Assembly (NCBI GenBank): GCA_009692275.1
Contig: SHZL01000184.1
Span: 1-5,720 of the forward strand
Direction: 5' to 3'
Length of the DNA: 5,720 bases
Source: Lysobacterales bacterium
GTDB lineage: Bacteria > Pseudomonadota > Gammaproteobacteria > Xanthomonadales > SZUA-36
The notes beneath the pieces were generated by a model that saw only the letters and a list, made by a program, of their open reading frames with translations, did not search any database and was not told the origin of the DNA. The position numbers and the translations under genes were made by a program. Positions 1 to 5,720 of the stretch are shown here, piece by piece. How positions within the stretch are numbered: position 1 is the first letter of the stretch; each line of letters opens with the position of its first letter.

Positions 1-1
1 T

Positions 2-661
2 CAGCAGGCCTGGCAAGCCCTGCAGAAAGACGAGAACGACCGTGCAGCATCACTGGCGCTGGACCCTGAGATCGCCGGGCAGGCCTGGTATCGCAGTGAG
101 AAATATGAGAACGCCCTGGGCGCCTGGTCGCGGGCCAATAGTGCAGATGCCCTGTATAACCAGGGCAATGCGCTGGCACAACTCGGTGAATATGAGCAGG
201 CCCTGGCGGCCTATGACAAGGCGCTGAAACTGACACCGGGCATGGAAGATGCACAGTTCAACCGTGACCTGATTGCGCAACTCAAGGAGCAGCAGGACCA
301 GAAAGAGCAGCAAGAGAAAGACCAGAAGAACGGTAAAGGGGAAGAGCAACAAGACGGTGAATCCTCGGACCAGTCCAGCGAGGATGACAAGTCGGGGCAA
401 TCCGAGGATCAGTCCGGGCAGGAGCAGGAATCCAAAGAACAACAGGAAGGCGAGCAGGAAACCGAGCAAGGCGAGGGCAAGCAGGGAGAAAAGCAGCAGT
501 CCGAGCCGGACTATGCCGCGTCCTGGTCAGAAGAAGACGCCCAGGCAATGGAGCAGTGGTTACGGCGCATACCGGATGATCCTGGTGGATTGCTGCGGCG
601 GAAATTCATCAACGAACATCAGCGCCGCGGCGCGCCCGGGGACGAATCGGAACCATGGTGA
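2..661 (+). CDS. TPR-repeat protein of the Bat operon, C-terminal part (probably VWA–TPR fusion, BatB/BatC type)
   Basis: The frame is open to the left edge, so the start is outside the window; 219 residues are visible. Visible residues about 48–81 form a canonical tetratricopeptide repeat (ALYNQGNALAQLGEYEQAL, then AYDKALKLTPG). Residues about 90–170 are a very hydrophilic, low-complexity stretch rich in Gln, Glu, Lys, Ser and Asp, probably a disordered or coiled linker. A conserved C-terminal block follows (WSEEDAQAMEQWLRRIPDDP, then GGLLRRKF) that I recognise from VWA/TPR proteins of gammaproteobacterial Bat operons. In that family an N-terminal von Willebrand A domain with MIDAS metal site and membrane segments precedes the TPR; that part cannot be checked here. 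The gene runs into batD with a 7-base overlap, which supports the operon assignment. The role is inferred to be protein–protein interaction in an inner-membrane/periplasmic complex; the molecular function of Bat proteins is not settled. A stand-alone BatC-like TPR protein is the alternative. Confidence 0.85.
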   Translation, partial: QQAWQALQKDENDRAASLALDPEIAGQAWYRSEKYENALGAWSRANSADALYNQGNALAQLGEYEQALAAYDKALKLTPGMEDAQFNRDLIAQLKEQQDQKEQQEKDQKNGKGEEQQDGESSDQSSEDDKSGQSEDQSGQEQESKEQQEGEQETEQGEGKQGEKQQSEPDYAASWSEEDAQAMEQWLRRIPDDPGGLLRRKFINEHQRRGAPGDESEPW

Positions 662-2427
662 AACAGACTCGATCGACGGCCTCTCAACGGATGGCTGCGC
701 AGTGGATTGCAAGGGGCTGGCAGGCAGTGTTGGTGATGTCGCTGTACTTGTTGCCGGCCACGCAGGCCCAGGCGGCAAACATCACTGCACAACTGGACCG
801 GGACCACATCGTCAAGGGGGAAACGGTAACCCTCATCATCCAGACAGATGATCCGCAACAACGCCTTGAAAGTGATTTTGGCGCGCTGGCGGAGGACTTC
901 GAGCTGCTGGACCAGAGATCAGAAACCCAAATGTCCATAGTCAATGGCAGCCAGTCAGCACTTGTGCGGTTGATGCTAACCCTGGAGCCGCGCAAGACCG
1001 GCGCGCTTACGGTACCTGCGCTGCATTTTGGTTCGGTCACGACTTCGCCCCTGACCGTGACCGTTGATGCGGCGCCGGAACCCAAGCCGGGCGAGACGCC
1101 CGCGGTATTCATTGAAGTCGAAGTGGATCCGCACGACGGGCCTTACTACGTGCATGCCCAATTGCTGTTAACAGTGCGGGTGTTCTATCAGCAGAGCCTT
1201 ACCGAGGCAGCCATTTCACAGCCTGAACCAGCACCGGCCGCAGTGCGGTTGCTGGACGAGGTTCCGTTTCAGGCGGAACGTGCTGGCGAGCACTACCGGG
1301 TACTCGAACGGCATTACGCCATTTTTCCGGAGCGATCAGGCCCGCTGGTGATTCCACCCATGACGCTTAGCGGTCGCCTGGTGGAACGACGCACTGACAA
1401 GCTGTGGCAACCGTCCGTGCGCGGTCGCCGCATCGAGGTATCCAGCGACCAGGTGGAGCTGACTGTCAGTCCCAAGCCGGCCAGCTACAGCGCTGCCGAA
1501 TGGCTACCTGCGCGTTCGCTCGAGCTCAGCCAAACCATTTCGTCCAGTGACGCCCTGACCGTGGGTGAGCCGGTTACCCGAACCATCATGGTGGATGCCG
1601 TTGGACTCGAGGAGAACATGATAACTGCGCCGCCATGGCCTGGGATCAAGGATGCCCGCATCTACCCCGATCAGCCGCAAGGCATCAGCCGCAATGACGG
1701 TAAGTGGGTACTGGGCCACAAGGAATTTCGTTACGCGGTCGTTCCGGAAAAAGCCGGTGAACTGGTGCTGCCGGAACTGAAACTGGACTGGTGGGATACC
1801 CAAAACAACCGGCAACAGACCGCTGTATTGCCGGAACAAAGACTGCGGGTCCTGCCATCCAGCGTGGTGCCGGTGCCGCCGCCCGCCCCGGCAGTGCCCG
1901 CGGGCGAATTGACTCCGGCGAGTCCCCCGGTGGCAGCCCCGGCCGGGGAAACCCGCTCCTGGAACTGGAACTGGCTGACCGTTCTGTTTGCTGCGTTGTG
2001 GCTGATTACTCTCGCCCTCGGCATATTCCTGTTTCCCCGCCGCGGACTGCGGGCAAGAAAGGCGCCGGAAGCCGGGATCCCCGCAACCGAATCCGGCGTG
2101 CTTGGCAGGCTCGAACAGGCGTGTAAAAATGGCGATGCCGGGCAGGCCCGCCGCGCGCTCAGCCACTGGTTGCGCGAATTTGGCCCGGCCGGTGGTTCGG
2201 CCAGCGTGCTTGAATTTATTCGCCACAACCCGGACCAGGCTCTGGTCCGACAACTGCTGCTGCTGGATGCGCAGGGTTTTCGCCCGGGTGCGGAGGAATT
2301 CTGGAACGGGCGTGAGCTCTGGCAGGCTTTTTCCACCTGGCGGGCAAGCTGGCGAGCCTCGGACAAGAACAACCAGCCTGCAGTGACCGACCTGTACGCT
2401 GTGGCCAGTGCGTCCAGGGGGCGATAA
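655..2427 (+). CDS. batD: BatD family protein (periplasmic, membrane-anchored; oxygen-tolerance domain)
   Basis: A complete gene of 590 residues, a usual size for gammaproteobacterial BatD. Residues 1–40 look like a signal peptide: basic start, hydrophobic core about 24–36 (AVLVMSLYLLPAT) and an AQA-type cleavage site near residue 40. Residues about 41–400 are a beta-rich periplasmic region with repeated BatD-like phrases, for example LDRDHIVKGETVTLII near the start and FRYAVVPEKAGELVLPELKL near 358–377. A Pro/Ala-rich linker (about 401–432) leads to a single membrane helix at about 439–460 followed by basic PRRGLRARK, so the last 130 residues should be cytoplasmic. The ATG at 655 overlaps the upstream stop codon and has only a weak Shine–Dalgarno, so translation is probably coupled to the upstream gene; an in-frame ATG at 691 would still leave a signal peptide and cannot be excluded. 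The Bat name comes from Bacteroides aerotolerance; the biochemical role is unknown and nothing here shows catalysis. Confidence 0.9.
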   Translation: MVKQTRSTASQRMAAQWIARGWQAVLVMSLYLLPATQAQAANITAQLDRDHIVKGETVTLIIQTDDPQQRLESDFGALAEDFELLDQRSETQMSIVNGSQSALVRLMLTLEPRKTGALTVPALHFGSVTTSPLTVTVDAAPEPKPGETPAVFIEVEVDPHDGPYYVHAQLLLTVRVFYQQSLTEAAISQPEPAPAAVRLLDEVPFQAERAGEHYRVLERHYAIFPERSGPLVIPPMTLSGRLVERRTDKLWQPSVRGRRIEVSSDQVELTVSPKPASYSAAEWLPARSLELSQTISSSDALTVGEPVTRTIMVDAVGLEENMITAPPWPGIKDARIYPDQPQGISRNDGKWVLGHKEFRYAVVPEKAGELVLPELKLDWWDTQNNRQQTAVLPEQRLRVLPSSVVPVPPPAPAVPAGELTPASPPVAAPAGETRSWNWNWLTVLFAALWLITLALGIFLFPRRGLRARKAPEAGIPATESGVLGRLEQACKNGDAGQARRALSHWLREFGPAGGSASVLEFIRHNPDQALVRQLLLLDAQGFRPGAEEFWNGRELWQAFSTWRASWRASDKNNQPAVTDLYAVASASRGR

Positions 2428-2429
2428 CT

Positions 2430-2490
2430 TCTGCCCAGGGAACTCGTTGAGGCGTTAATCAAGTGGTCTTCAGGGGCAGATGGTCTTTTT
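2430..2490 (+). terminator. Possible weak terminator downstream of batD
   Basis: In the 76-bp convergent gap, TCTGCCC (2430–2436) can pair with GGGCAGA (2474–2480), and TTTTT follows at 2486–2490. The 7-bp stem is sound, but the 37-base loop is long and a short TGGTC separates stem from T-run, so this is not a typical intrinsic terminator. No better hairpin for either strand was seen, so convergent transcripts may end by another mechanism. Confidence 0.25.
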
Positions 2491-2503
2491 GGGCTGGCTG
2501 ACT

Positions 2504-3067
2504 TCAGGGGTTTTTCATTACCAGGCTGTCGATGCCGTTGGCCTGTAATCTCAGCCGAATCTCGTCCGCCTTGCCGGCGCCTTGTACCGGCCCGACTCTG
2601 ACCCGGTACCAGTTGGCATCGTTTACTTTAACGGACTGTACGGTGGCCTCGATACCGGTCAGGGCCAACTGCGCTTTCATCTCGTCCGCTTCATCAAGCG
2701 ACTTGAATGAGCCAACCTGGAGCAGGTAGGAATCAGAAACAGTGGCGACGGTCGCAGGGTTGGCTGCTTCCTGCTGCTTGGCCAATTCCTGTGCCGGAAC
2801 GACCACTTCCATTTCCGGCAATACCGTGAAAAAGTCGTAGCGGGACTTGCCGGGCTTTTCTTCTTCCGGGCTGACTTCCTCCGGCAGCAAGGACTCTCCG
2901 TGGGACTGCGCAGCGGAGTCACCGGTCACTGCCTGTCCAGCCTGTGGGATGTAACCTTTGGCGGCAAGATACCAGGCTAGCCCCAGGCCGATGAGAATGC
3001 CGGTAAACAACCATGTCAAAGCAGGTGTCTGGTTTTTTCCGCCCCTGCTTGCTCCTCGTTTTGCCAC
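2504..3067 (-). CDS. SPOR-domain membrane protein (FtsN-like), downstream of argS
   Basis: A protein of 187 residues with a short basic cytoplasmic start (MAKRGASRGGK), one membrane helix at about 17–35 (LTWLFTGILIGLGLAWYLA), an acidic periplasmic linker and a C-terminal SPOR domain at about 112–186 (SYLLQVGSFKSLDEADEMKA; WYRVRVGP; LQANGIDSLVM). SPOR domains bind glycan strands lacking stem peptides, which are enriched at the division septum, so a role in division or septal cell-wall work is inferred. The motif YDFFTVLPEMEVVVP (77–91) is characteristic of the FtsN-like SPOR proteins that sit next to argS in Pseudomonas-type genomes. It is shorter than E. coli FtsN and may be an accessory SPOR protein rather than the essential divisome activator. 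The start is GTG, supported by AAGGGAG seven bases upstream. Only 21 bases separate it from the argS stop, so the two are probably co-transcribed. Confidence 0.92.
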   Translation of the reverse strand: MAKRGASRGGKNQTPALTWLFTGILIGLGLAWYLAAKGYIPQAGQAVTGDSAAQSHGESLLPEEVSPEEEKPGKSRYDFFTVLPEMEVVVPAQELAKQQEAANPATVATVSDSYLLQVGSFKSLDEADEMKAQLALTGIEATVQSVKVNDANWYRVRVGPVQGAGKADEIRLRLQANGIDSLVMKNP

Positions 3068-3074
3068 TGCCGTG

Positions 3075-3081
3075 CTCCCTT
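3075..3081 (-). promoter_or_regulatory. Ribosome binding site fixing the GTG start of the SPOR gene
   Basis: On the − strand this reads AAGGGAG, a good Shine–Dalgarno with seven bases to the GTG at 3067–3065. It lies inside the 21-base gap after the argS stop codon and supports the GTG over any internal ATG, which would remove the basic start and the membrane helix. Confidence 0.7.
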
Positions 3082-3088
3082 TTCTTGG

Positions 3089-4849
3089 CTACATTTCTTC
3101 CGGTGCTGATACACCCAACAGCTTGAGACCCGACCCCAGCACGATACGTGCTGCGAGAATCAGATTCAATCGGGCGTTACGCAAGTTTTCTTCATCCACC
3201 AGGAACTGGTGCGCGTTGTAGTAGGCGTGCAAATCCGTGGCCAGGGCATGGAGGTAGTGCGCCAGCAGGTGAGGGGAGCGCAATCGAGCGGCTGAATCAA
3301 TGCATTCGGGGAAACGGCTCAACGATCGCATCAACTGCAATTCGTGCTCTTCTGTCAGCAGGTTCATTGCGGCTTCGCCGATGGCCTGGTTGTGCCGTGT
3401 ATCCATTTGCGCCAGGTTGCGCAACACACTGCAGATGCGCGCGTGGGCATACTGGATGTAGTAGACCGGGTTTTCGTTGCTGCGTGACTTGGCGAGGTCA
3501 AGGTCGAAATCCAGGTGTTGATCGTGGGAACGCATGATGTAGAAAAAACGCGCTGCGTCGTTGCCCACTTCTTCCCGCAGTTCGCGCAGCGTCACGAATT
3601 GACCTGAGCGGGTAGACATCTGTGCTTTCTCGCCGTTGCGGTACAGGATGGCGAACTGCATCAAGAGGATTTCCAGGCGGTCCGGATCCTCACCAAACCC
3701 CTGGGCCGCTGCGCGCAAGCGCGCCACATAGCCATGATGGTCTGCGCCCAGCACGTATATCGCACGCTGGAAGCCCCGCTCGAGCTTGCTCAGGAAGTAG
3801 GCAACATCGGAAGCGAAGTAGGTTGTGCGCCCGTTCTCGCGGATAACGACACGGTCTTTCTCGTCTCCCAGGGCCGAGGCACGAAACCAGGTTGCACCAT
3901 CTTTGACATACAGGTGACCGTTGGCCCGCAGTCGATCAATGGCACGCTGGACCGCACCACTATCTTCCAGTGCTTTCTCGGAAAACCATAAATCGTAGAC
4001 CACGCCAAAATCGGCCAGGTCTTCCTTGATGTCTCCCAGGATTGAGTTGAGTGCGGCCTTGAAAAATACGGCAAAGCCTGTCGCTGCCAGCAGTTCACGC
4101 GCCCGGGCGATAAGTGCATCTATATAGATTTCGCCATCACCTCCGGCGCCTGGGCCGGGAGGCAGTCCGTCAGCAACCTCCACGGAGCCGAAACGCCACT
4201 TGTCACCGTATTCCCCCCGCACCAGGTGGGCGATGTCGTAGATGTATTCCCCGCGGTAACCGTTTTCCGGAAAACCGACCTCCTCGCCGCACAATTCCAG
4301 GTAACGCAACCAGACACTCAGGGCGAGAATATCCATCTGCCGGCCGTTGTCGTTGACGTAGTACTCGCGCTGTACCCGGTAACCGGCGAGGTGCAGGATA
4401 TTGCCCAGGCTGGCGCCATAGGCAGCACCTCGTCCGTGTCCAACATGCAGCGGTCCCGTGGGGTTGGCCGAGACATACTCAAGAGTAATGCTCTCCCCGG
4501 ACCGGTGCAGGGGACCGCCGAACTGGTCGCCCTTGCGCAGTACCTCGTTGATTACGCTGGTAAGGGTAATGTGCTGCAGGAAGAAATTGATGAAACCCGG
4601 GCCCGCAATCTCCATTTTCGCAACCTGGTGGGACTTGGGCATACGATCGATAATGGCTGCCGCCAGTTCGCGCGGCGGCATACCGGCCTGCTTGGCGAGA
4701 ACCATTGCTACGTTGCTGGCAAACTCCCCATGTTCACTGGACTTGGTTCGCTCCAACTGGATCGCTGGCGGTTGCCCGGGCGGGATGATGCCGTCCCTGA
4801 GGAGGTAGTGCAGGGATTGCGACAGAAGTTCCTCGATATGCTCTTTCAC
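3089..4849 (-). CDS. argS: Arginyl-tRNA synthetase (class I)
   Basis: A complete enzyme of 586 residues, close to the roughly 580 usual for bacterial ArgS. It attaches arginine to tRNA-Arg using ATP, in the cytoplasm. The N-terminal tRNA-binding (Add-1) domain spans about 1–110, with EHGEFASNVAMVLAKQAG (39–56) and GPGFINFFL (83–91). The class I catalytic core follows: SANPTGPLHVGHGRG (127–141) holds the HIGH-type signature as HVGH, and VLGADHHGYVARL (367–379) is a conserved ArgS block. The KMSKS loop is in the degenerate form common in this family, MSTRSG (411–416). The C-terminal DALR-type anticodon-binding domain spans about 465–586 (YYIQYAHARICSVLRNLAQ onwards). The start codon is GTG with a weak CAGG seven bases upstream; an in-frame TAG about 30 bases upstream and no intervening ATG support it. 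No internal damage is visible. It is probably the first gene of a transcript that continues into the SPOR gene. Confidence 0.98.
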   Translation of the reverse strand: MKEHIEELLSQSLHYLLRDGIIPPGQPPAIQLERTKSSEHGEFASNVAMVLAKQAGMPPRELAAAIIDRMPKSHQVAKMEIAGPGFINFFLQHITLTSVINEVLRKGDQFGGPLHRSGESITLEYVSANPTGPLHVGHGRGAAYGASLGNILHLAGYRVQREYYVNDNGRQMDILALSVWLRYLELCGEEVGFPENGYRGEYIYDIAHLVRGEYGDKWRFGSVEVADGLPPGPGAGGDGEIYIDALIARARELLAATGFAVFFKAALNSILGDIKEDLADFGVVYDLWFSEKALEDSGAVQRAIDRLRANGHLYVKDGATWFRASALGDEKDRVVIRENGRTTYFASDVAYFLSKLERGFQRAIYVLGADHHGYVARLRAAAQGFGEDPDRLEILLMQFAILYRNGEKAQMSTRSGQFVTLRELREEVGNDAARFFYIMRSHDQHLDFDLDLAKSRSNENPVYYIQYAHARICSVLRNLAQMDTRHNQAIGEAAMNLLTEEHELQLMRSLSRFPECIDSAARLRSPHLLAHYLHALATDLHAYYNAHQFLVDEENLRNARLNLILAARIVLGSGLKLLGVSAPEEM

Positions 4850-4914
4850 GGCTGAACCTGGTGTTCCAATGGGTCCTGGCTACGCAAACTGCGGCCGTCG
4901 CCCAAAAAGGGGGT

Positions 4915-4943
4915 ATTGTAAGCGCTGGAGGTGGGCATAAGAA
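4915..4943 (-). promoter_or_regulatory. Possible sigma-70 promoter for argS
   Basis: On the − strand, TACAAT (4920–4915) matches the −10 consensus at five of six positions. The hexamer 17 bases upstream, TTCTTA (4943–4938), matches TTGACA at only three of six. It would give a leader of roughly 60 bases before the argS GTG. An alternative lies in the AT-rich island: TTGTAA (5080–5075) with TATAAG (5055–5050) at a long 19-base spacing, or with CATATA (5057–5052) at 17. None is strong. Confidence 0.25.
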
Positions 4944-4945
4944 GC

Positions 4946-4974
4946 GCCAACAAAAGCCGTTTTGCTGATTTGGC
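4946..4974. repeat. Nested inverted repeat upstream of argS
   Basis: GCCAA–CAAAA (4946–4955), loop GCCG, then TTTTG (4960–4964), a five-base bulge CTGAT, and TTGGC (4970–4974). The two five-base arms pair perfectly on each side of the bulge. It is short and bulged, so it could be an operator-like site, a weak hairpin in the argS leader, or chance. Confidence 0.3.
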
Positions 4975-4975
4975 T

Positions 4976-4984
4976 TGTGGATAA
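4976..4984 (-). promoter_or_regulatory. Perfect DnaA-box 9-mer upstream of argS
   Basis: The − strand reads TTATCCACA, identical to the strongest E. coli DnaA box. Two weaker copies in the same orientation, each with two mismatches, are at 4988–4996 (+ strand TGTGGGCAA) and 4932–4940 (+ strand TGGGCATAA). Under even base composition a given 9-mer is expected about 0.002 times in 265 bp on both strands. It could be a DnaA-responsive control site for argS, part of an origin-like element, or chance. Confidence 0.45.
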
Positions 4985-5070
4985 GTCTGTGGGCAAGCTG
5001 TCTTGCATGGAAACACTCATCTGCGGTGCACGATCAGAACGTTTGCCGGCTTATATGCTAATTTCTTTAT

Positions 5071-5086
5071 ATTGTTACAAAACAAT
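5071..5086. repeat. Perfect 6-bp inverted repeat, ATTGTT-ACAA-AACAAT
   Basis: Two six-base arms (5071–5076 and 5081–5086) pair perfectly around a four-base centre. It is AT-rich, so it would be a weak RNA hairpin; a protein-binding site is possible but no known consensus is recognised. Confidence 0.4.
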
Positions 5087-5104
5087 TGGATGCACTCTTA
5101 TATT

Positions 5105-5114
5105 GAAAATTTTC
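5105..5114. repeat. 10-bp palindrome GAAAATTTTC abutting the ttcA stop codon
   Basis: A perfect palindrome with no loop, starting at the base directly after the ttcA TAA. Too AT-rich and compact to be an intrinsic terminator stem; within an 80% A+T segment such palindromes arise easily by chance. Confidence 0.35.
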
Positions 5115-5720
5115 TTATAACAGCCCCGAATCCCCATGATTTTCGCTCTCTGGACCGCTGTGCACAAAATCAAACCAGGGCGTATGCCCCGGTTCGGGTA
5201 CTGACTCTGTCCCCAGGCTGCGAAAATCAAACAATTCATGGTCAGCGAGCTGGGATGGGGATACGTGCCCTATGGCCCGGAAGATATTCTCGATGCGGCC
5301 CGGATGCTTGCGTTTCCACTGCGCCAGCATTTCCTTGATTGCCTGGCGCTGCAGGTTGGGTTGCGAGCCGCACAAATTGCAGGGAATGATGGGGAACTGG
5401 CGCTCCCCGGCATAGCGGGCAATGTCCTGCTCGGTACAGTAAGCCAGCGGGCGGATCACCACGTGATTTCCGTCATCCGACAGTAACTTTGGCGGCATGG
5501 CCTTGATCCGGCCGCCGTTGAACAGGTTCAGGAACAGGGTTTCAATGATGTCATCACGATGATGTCCCAGGGCGATGCGCGTAATTCCATGTTCGCTGGC
5601 AAATTTATACAGTGCACCCCGGCGCATGCGTGAGCACAGTCCACAAGTGGTTTTGCCTTCCGGGATTACGCGGCGCACCACGCTGTAGGTATCCTGTTCA
5701 ATGACATGGAACGGAACACC
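5115..5720 (-). CDS. ttcA: tRNA 2-thiocytidine(32) synthetase TtcA, C-terminal two thirds
   Basis: The reading frame is open to the right edge of the window, so the true start lies outside; 201 residues are visible. TtcA inserts sulfur at position 2 of cytidine 32 in certain tRNAs, using ATP and an iron–sulfur cluster. Recognisable family blocks are IPEGKTTCGLCSRMRRGALY (visible residues 19–38) with the cluster-binding CxxC (26 and 29), ALGHHRDDIIETLFLN (50–65), MPPKLLSDDG (75–84), VIRPLAYC (88–95) and FPIIPCNLCGSQPNLQRQ (109–126), whose cysteines are candidates for the third cluster ligand. PGRIENIF and ELFDF follow. The N-terminal PP-loop (SGGKDS type) that binds ATP would be upstream and is not visible. 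A GTG at 5681 is in frame but lies inside conserved sequence and is not the real start. The last 30 or so residues (after LFDFRSLG) show no motif I recognise, as is common for this variable tail. Confidence 0.96.
   Translation of the reverse strand, partial: GVPFHVIEQDTYSVVRRVIPEGKTTCGLCSRMRRGALYKFASEHGITRIALGHHRDDIIETLFLNLFNGGRIKAMPPKLLSDDGNHVVIRPLAYCTEQDIARYAGERQFPIIPCNLCGSQPNLQRQAIKEMLAQWKRKHPGRIENIFRAIGHVSPSQLADHELFDFRSLGTESVPEPGHTPWFDFVHSGPESENHGDSGLL

Larger units (their letters stand above)
4850..5114. other. Intergenic region between ttcA and argS, no gene seen
   Basis: This 265-bp stretch lies after the ttcA stop and before the argS start, both on the − strand. I see no plausible protein gene, tRNA or known riboswitch. 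An open frame beginning at 5003 on the + strand runs antisense into ttcA and has no recognisable content. The region should contain the argS promoter and the ttcA transcript end. It also holds a DnaA-box motif, small inverted repeats and a sharply AT-rich segment, listed separately. Confidence 0.8.
5051..5120. other. AT-rich island at the 3' end of ttcA
   Basis: By direct count, 56 of 70 bases are A or T (80%), in sharp contrast to the GC-rich genes on both sides. The island covers the ttcA stop codon and the first 64 bases after it. It may act as an upstream activating element or promoter for argS, as a transcript end for ttcA, or as easily melted DNA beside the DnaA box. No G+C-rich hairpin followed by a T-run, as expected of an intrinsic terminator, is present. 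Confidence 0.6.

Noticed and set aside
50..469. 139-codon − strand frame encoding a Leu/Phe-rich, seemingly membrane-spanning protein
   Set aside because: The apparent membrane helices are the complement of the Glu/Lys/Gln-rich linker of the TPR gene (GAG and AAG read as CTC and CTT), a common artefact.
273..851. 192-codon + strand frame spanning the TPR/batD junction
   Set aside because: It is a shifted reading of the TPR linker and the batD signal peptide region, low-complexity at its start and without any recognisable domain.
1504..2462. Two overlapping long open frames (249 and 243 codons) on the − strand inside batD
   Set aside because: They are antisense to a well-supported batD frame, have no recognisable domain, show odd compositions rich in Arg, Gly and Ser, and arise readily in GC-rich coding DNA.
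3895..4140. Possible frameshift or degenerate region in ArgS because the classical KMSKS motif is missing
   Set aside because: The frame is continuous at full family length, and many ArgS enzymes carry a modified loop; MSTRSG at 411–416 is the expected form.
4226..4855. 209-codon open frame on the + strand antisense to argS
   Set aside because: It lies opposite the conserved catalytic core of ArgS, which explains the sequence fully; no motif or ribosome binding site supports it.
5003..5338. 111-codon + strand frame covering the ttcA–argS gap and the end of ttcA
   Set aside because: Two thirds of it is antisense to conserved TtcA sequence, and there is no good ribosome binding site or recognisable product.

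Overview
The window looks like ordinary chromosomal sequence from a GC-rich gammaproteobacterium. The evidence is protein resemblance (from memory of the families, not a search) of ArgS, the SPOR protein and TtcA to gammaproteobacterial versions, the argS–SPOR gene pair also seen in Pseudomonas-type genomes, and a VWA/TPR–BatD pair typical of the aerotolerance (Bat) operons of that class. No plasmid, phage, transposon, CRISPR, tRNA or rRNA signal was seen.

Layout. Positions 2–2427 (+ strand) are the distal end of a Bat operon: the C-terminal part of a TPR protein (probably the tail of a VWA–TPR protein whose start lies left of the window), overlapping by 7 bases with a complete batD gene. A 76-bp convergent gap (2428–2503) separates it from three genes on the − strand. 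Read in their own direction these are ttcA (5720 to 5115, 5' end outside the window), a 265-bp intergenic region, argS (4849 to 3089), and, 21 bp further on, a small membrane-anchored SPOR-domain protein (3067 to 2504). argS and the SPOR gene are probably one transcript; both start with GTG.

How the genes relate. The Bat proteins are envelope proteins: BatD has a signal peptide, a large periplasmic part and one C-terminal membrane anchor, and its TPR partner probably provides an interaction surface. ArgS charges tRNA-Arg, TtcA 2-thiolates cytidine 32 in tRNAs, and the SPOR protein probably binds septal peptidoglycan. ArgS and TtcA are both tRNA-related, but the 265-bp gap suggests separate transcription.

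The only part not explained by genes is 4850–5114. It holds a perfect DnaA-box 9-mer, two weaker copies in the same orientation, several small inverted repeats and an abrupt island of about 80% A+T. This resembles the architecture of a replication origin or a DnaA-controlled promoter, but no origin-associated gene is present and chance remains possible. I found no convincing new biological system in the window.
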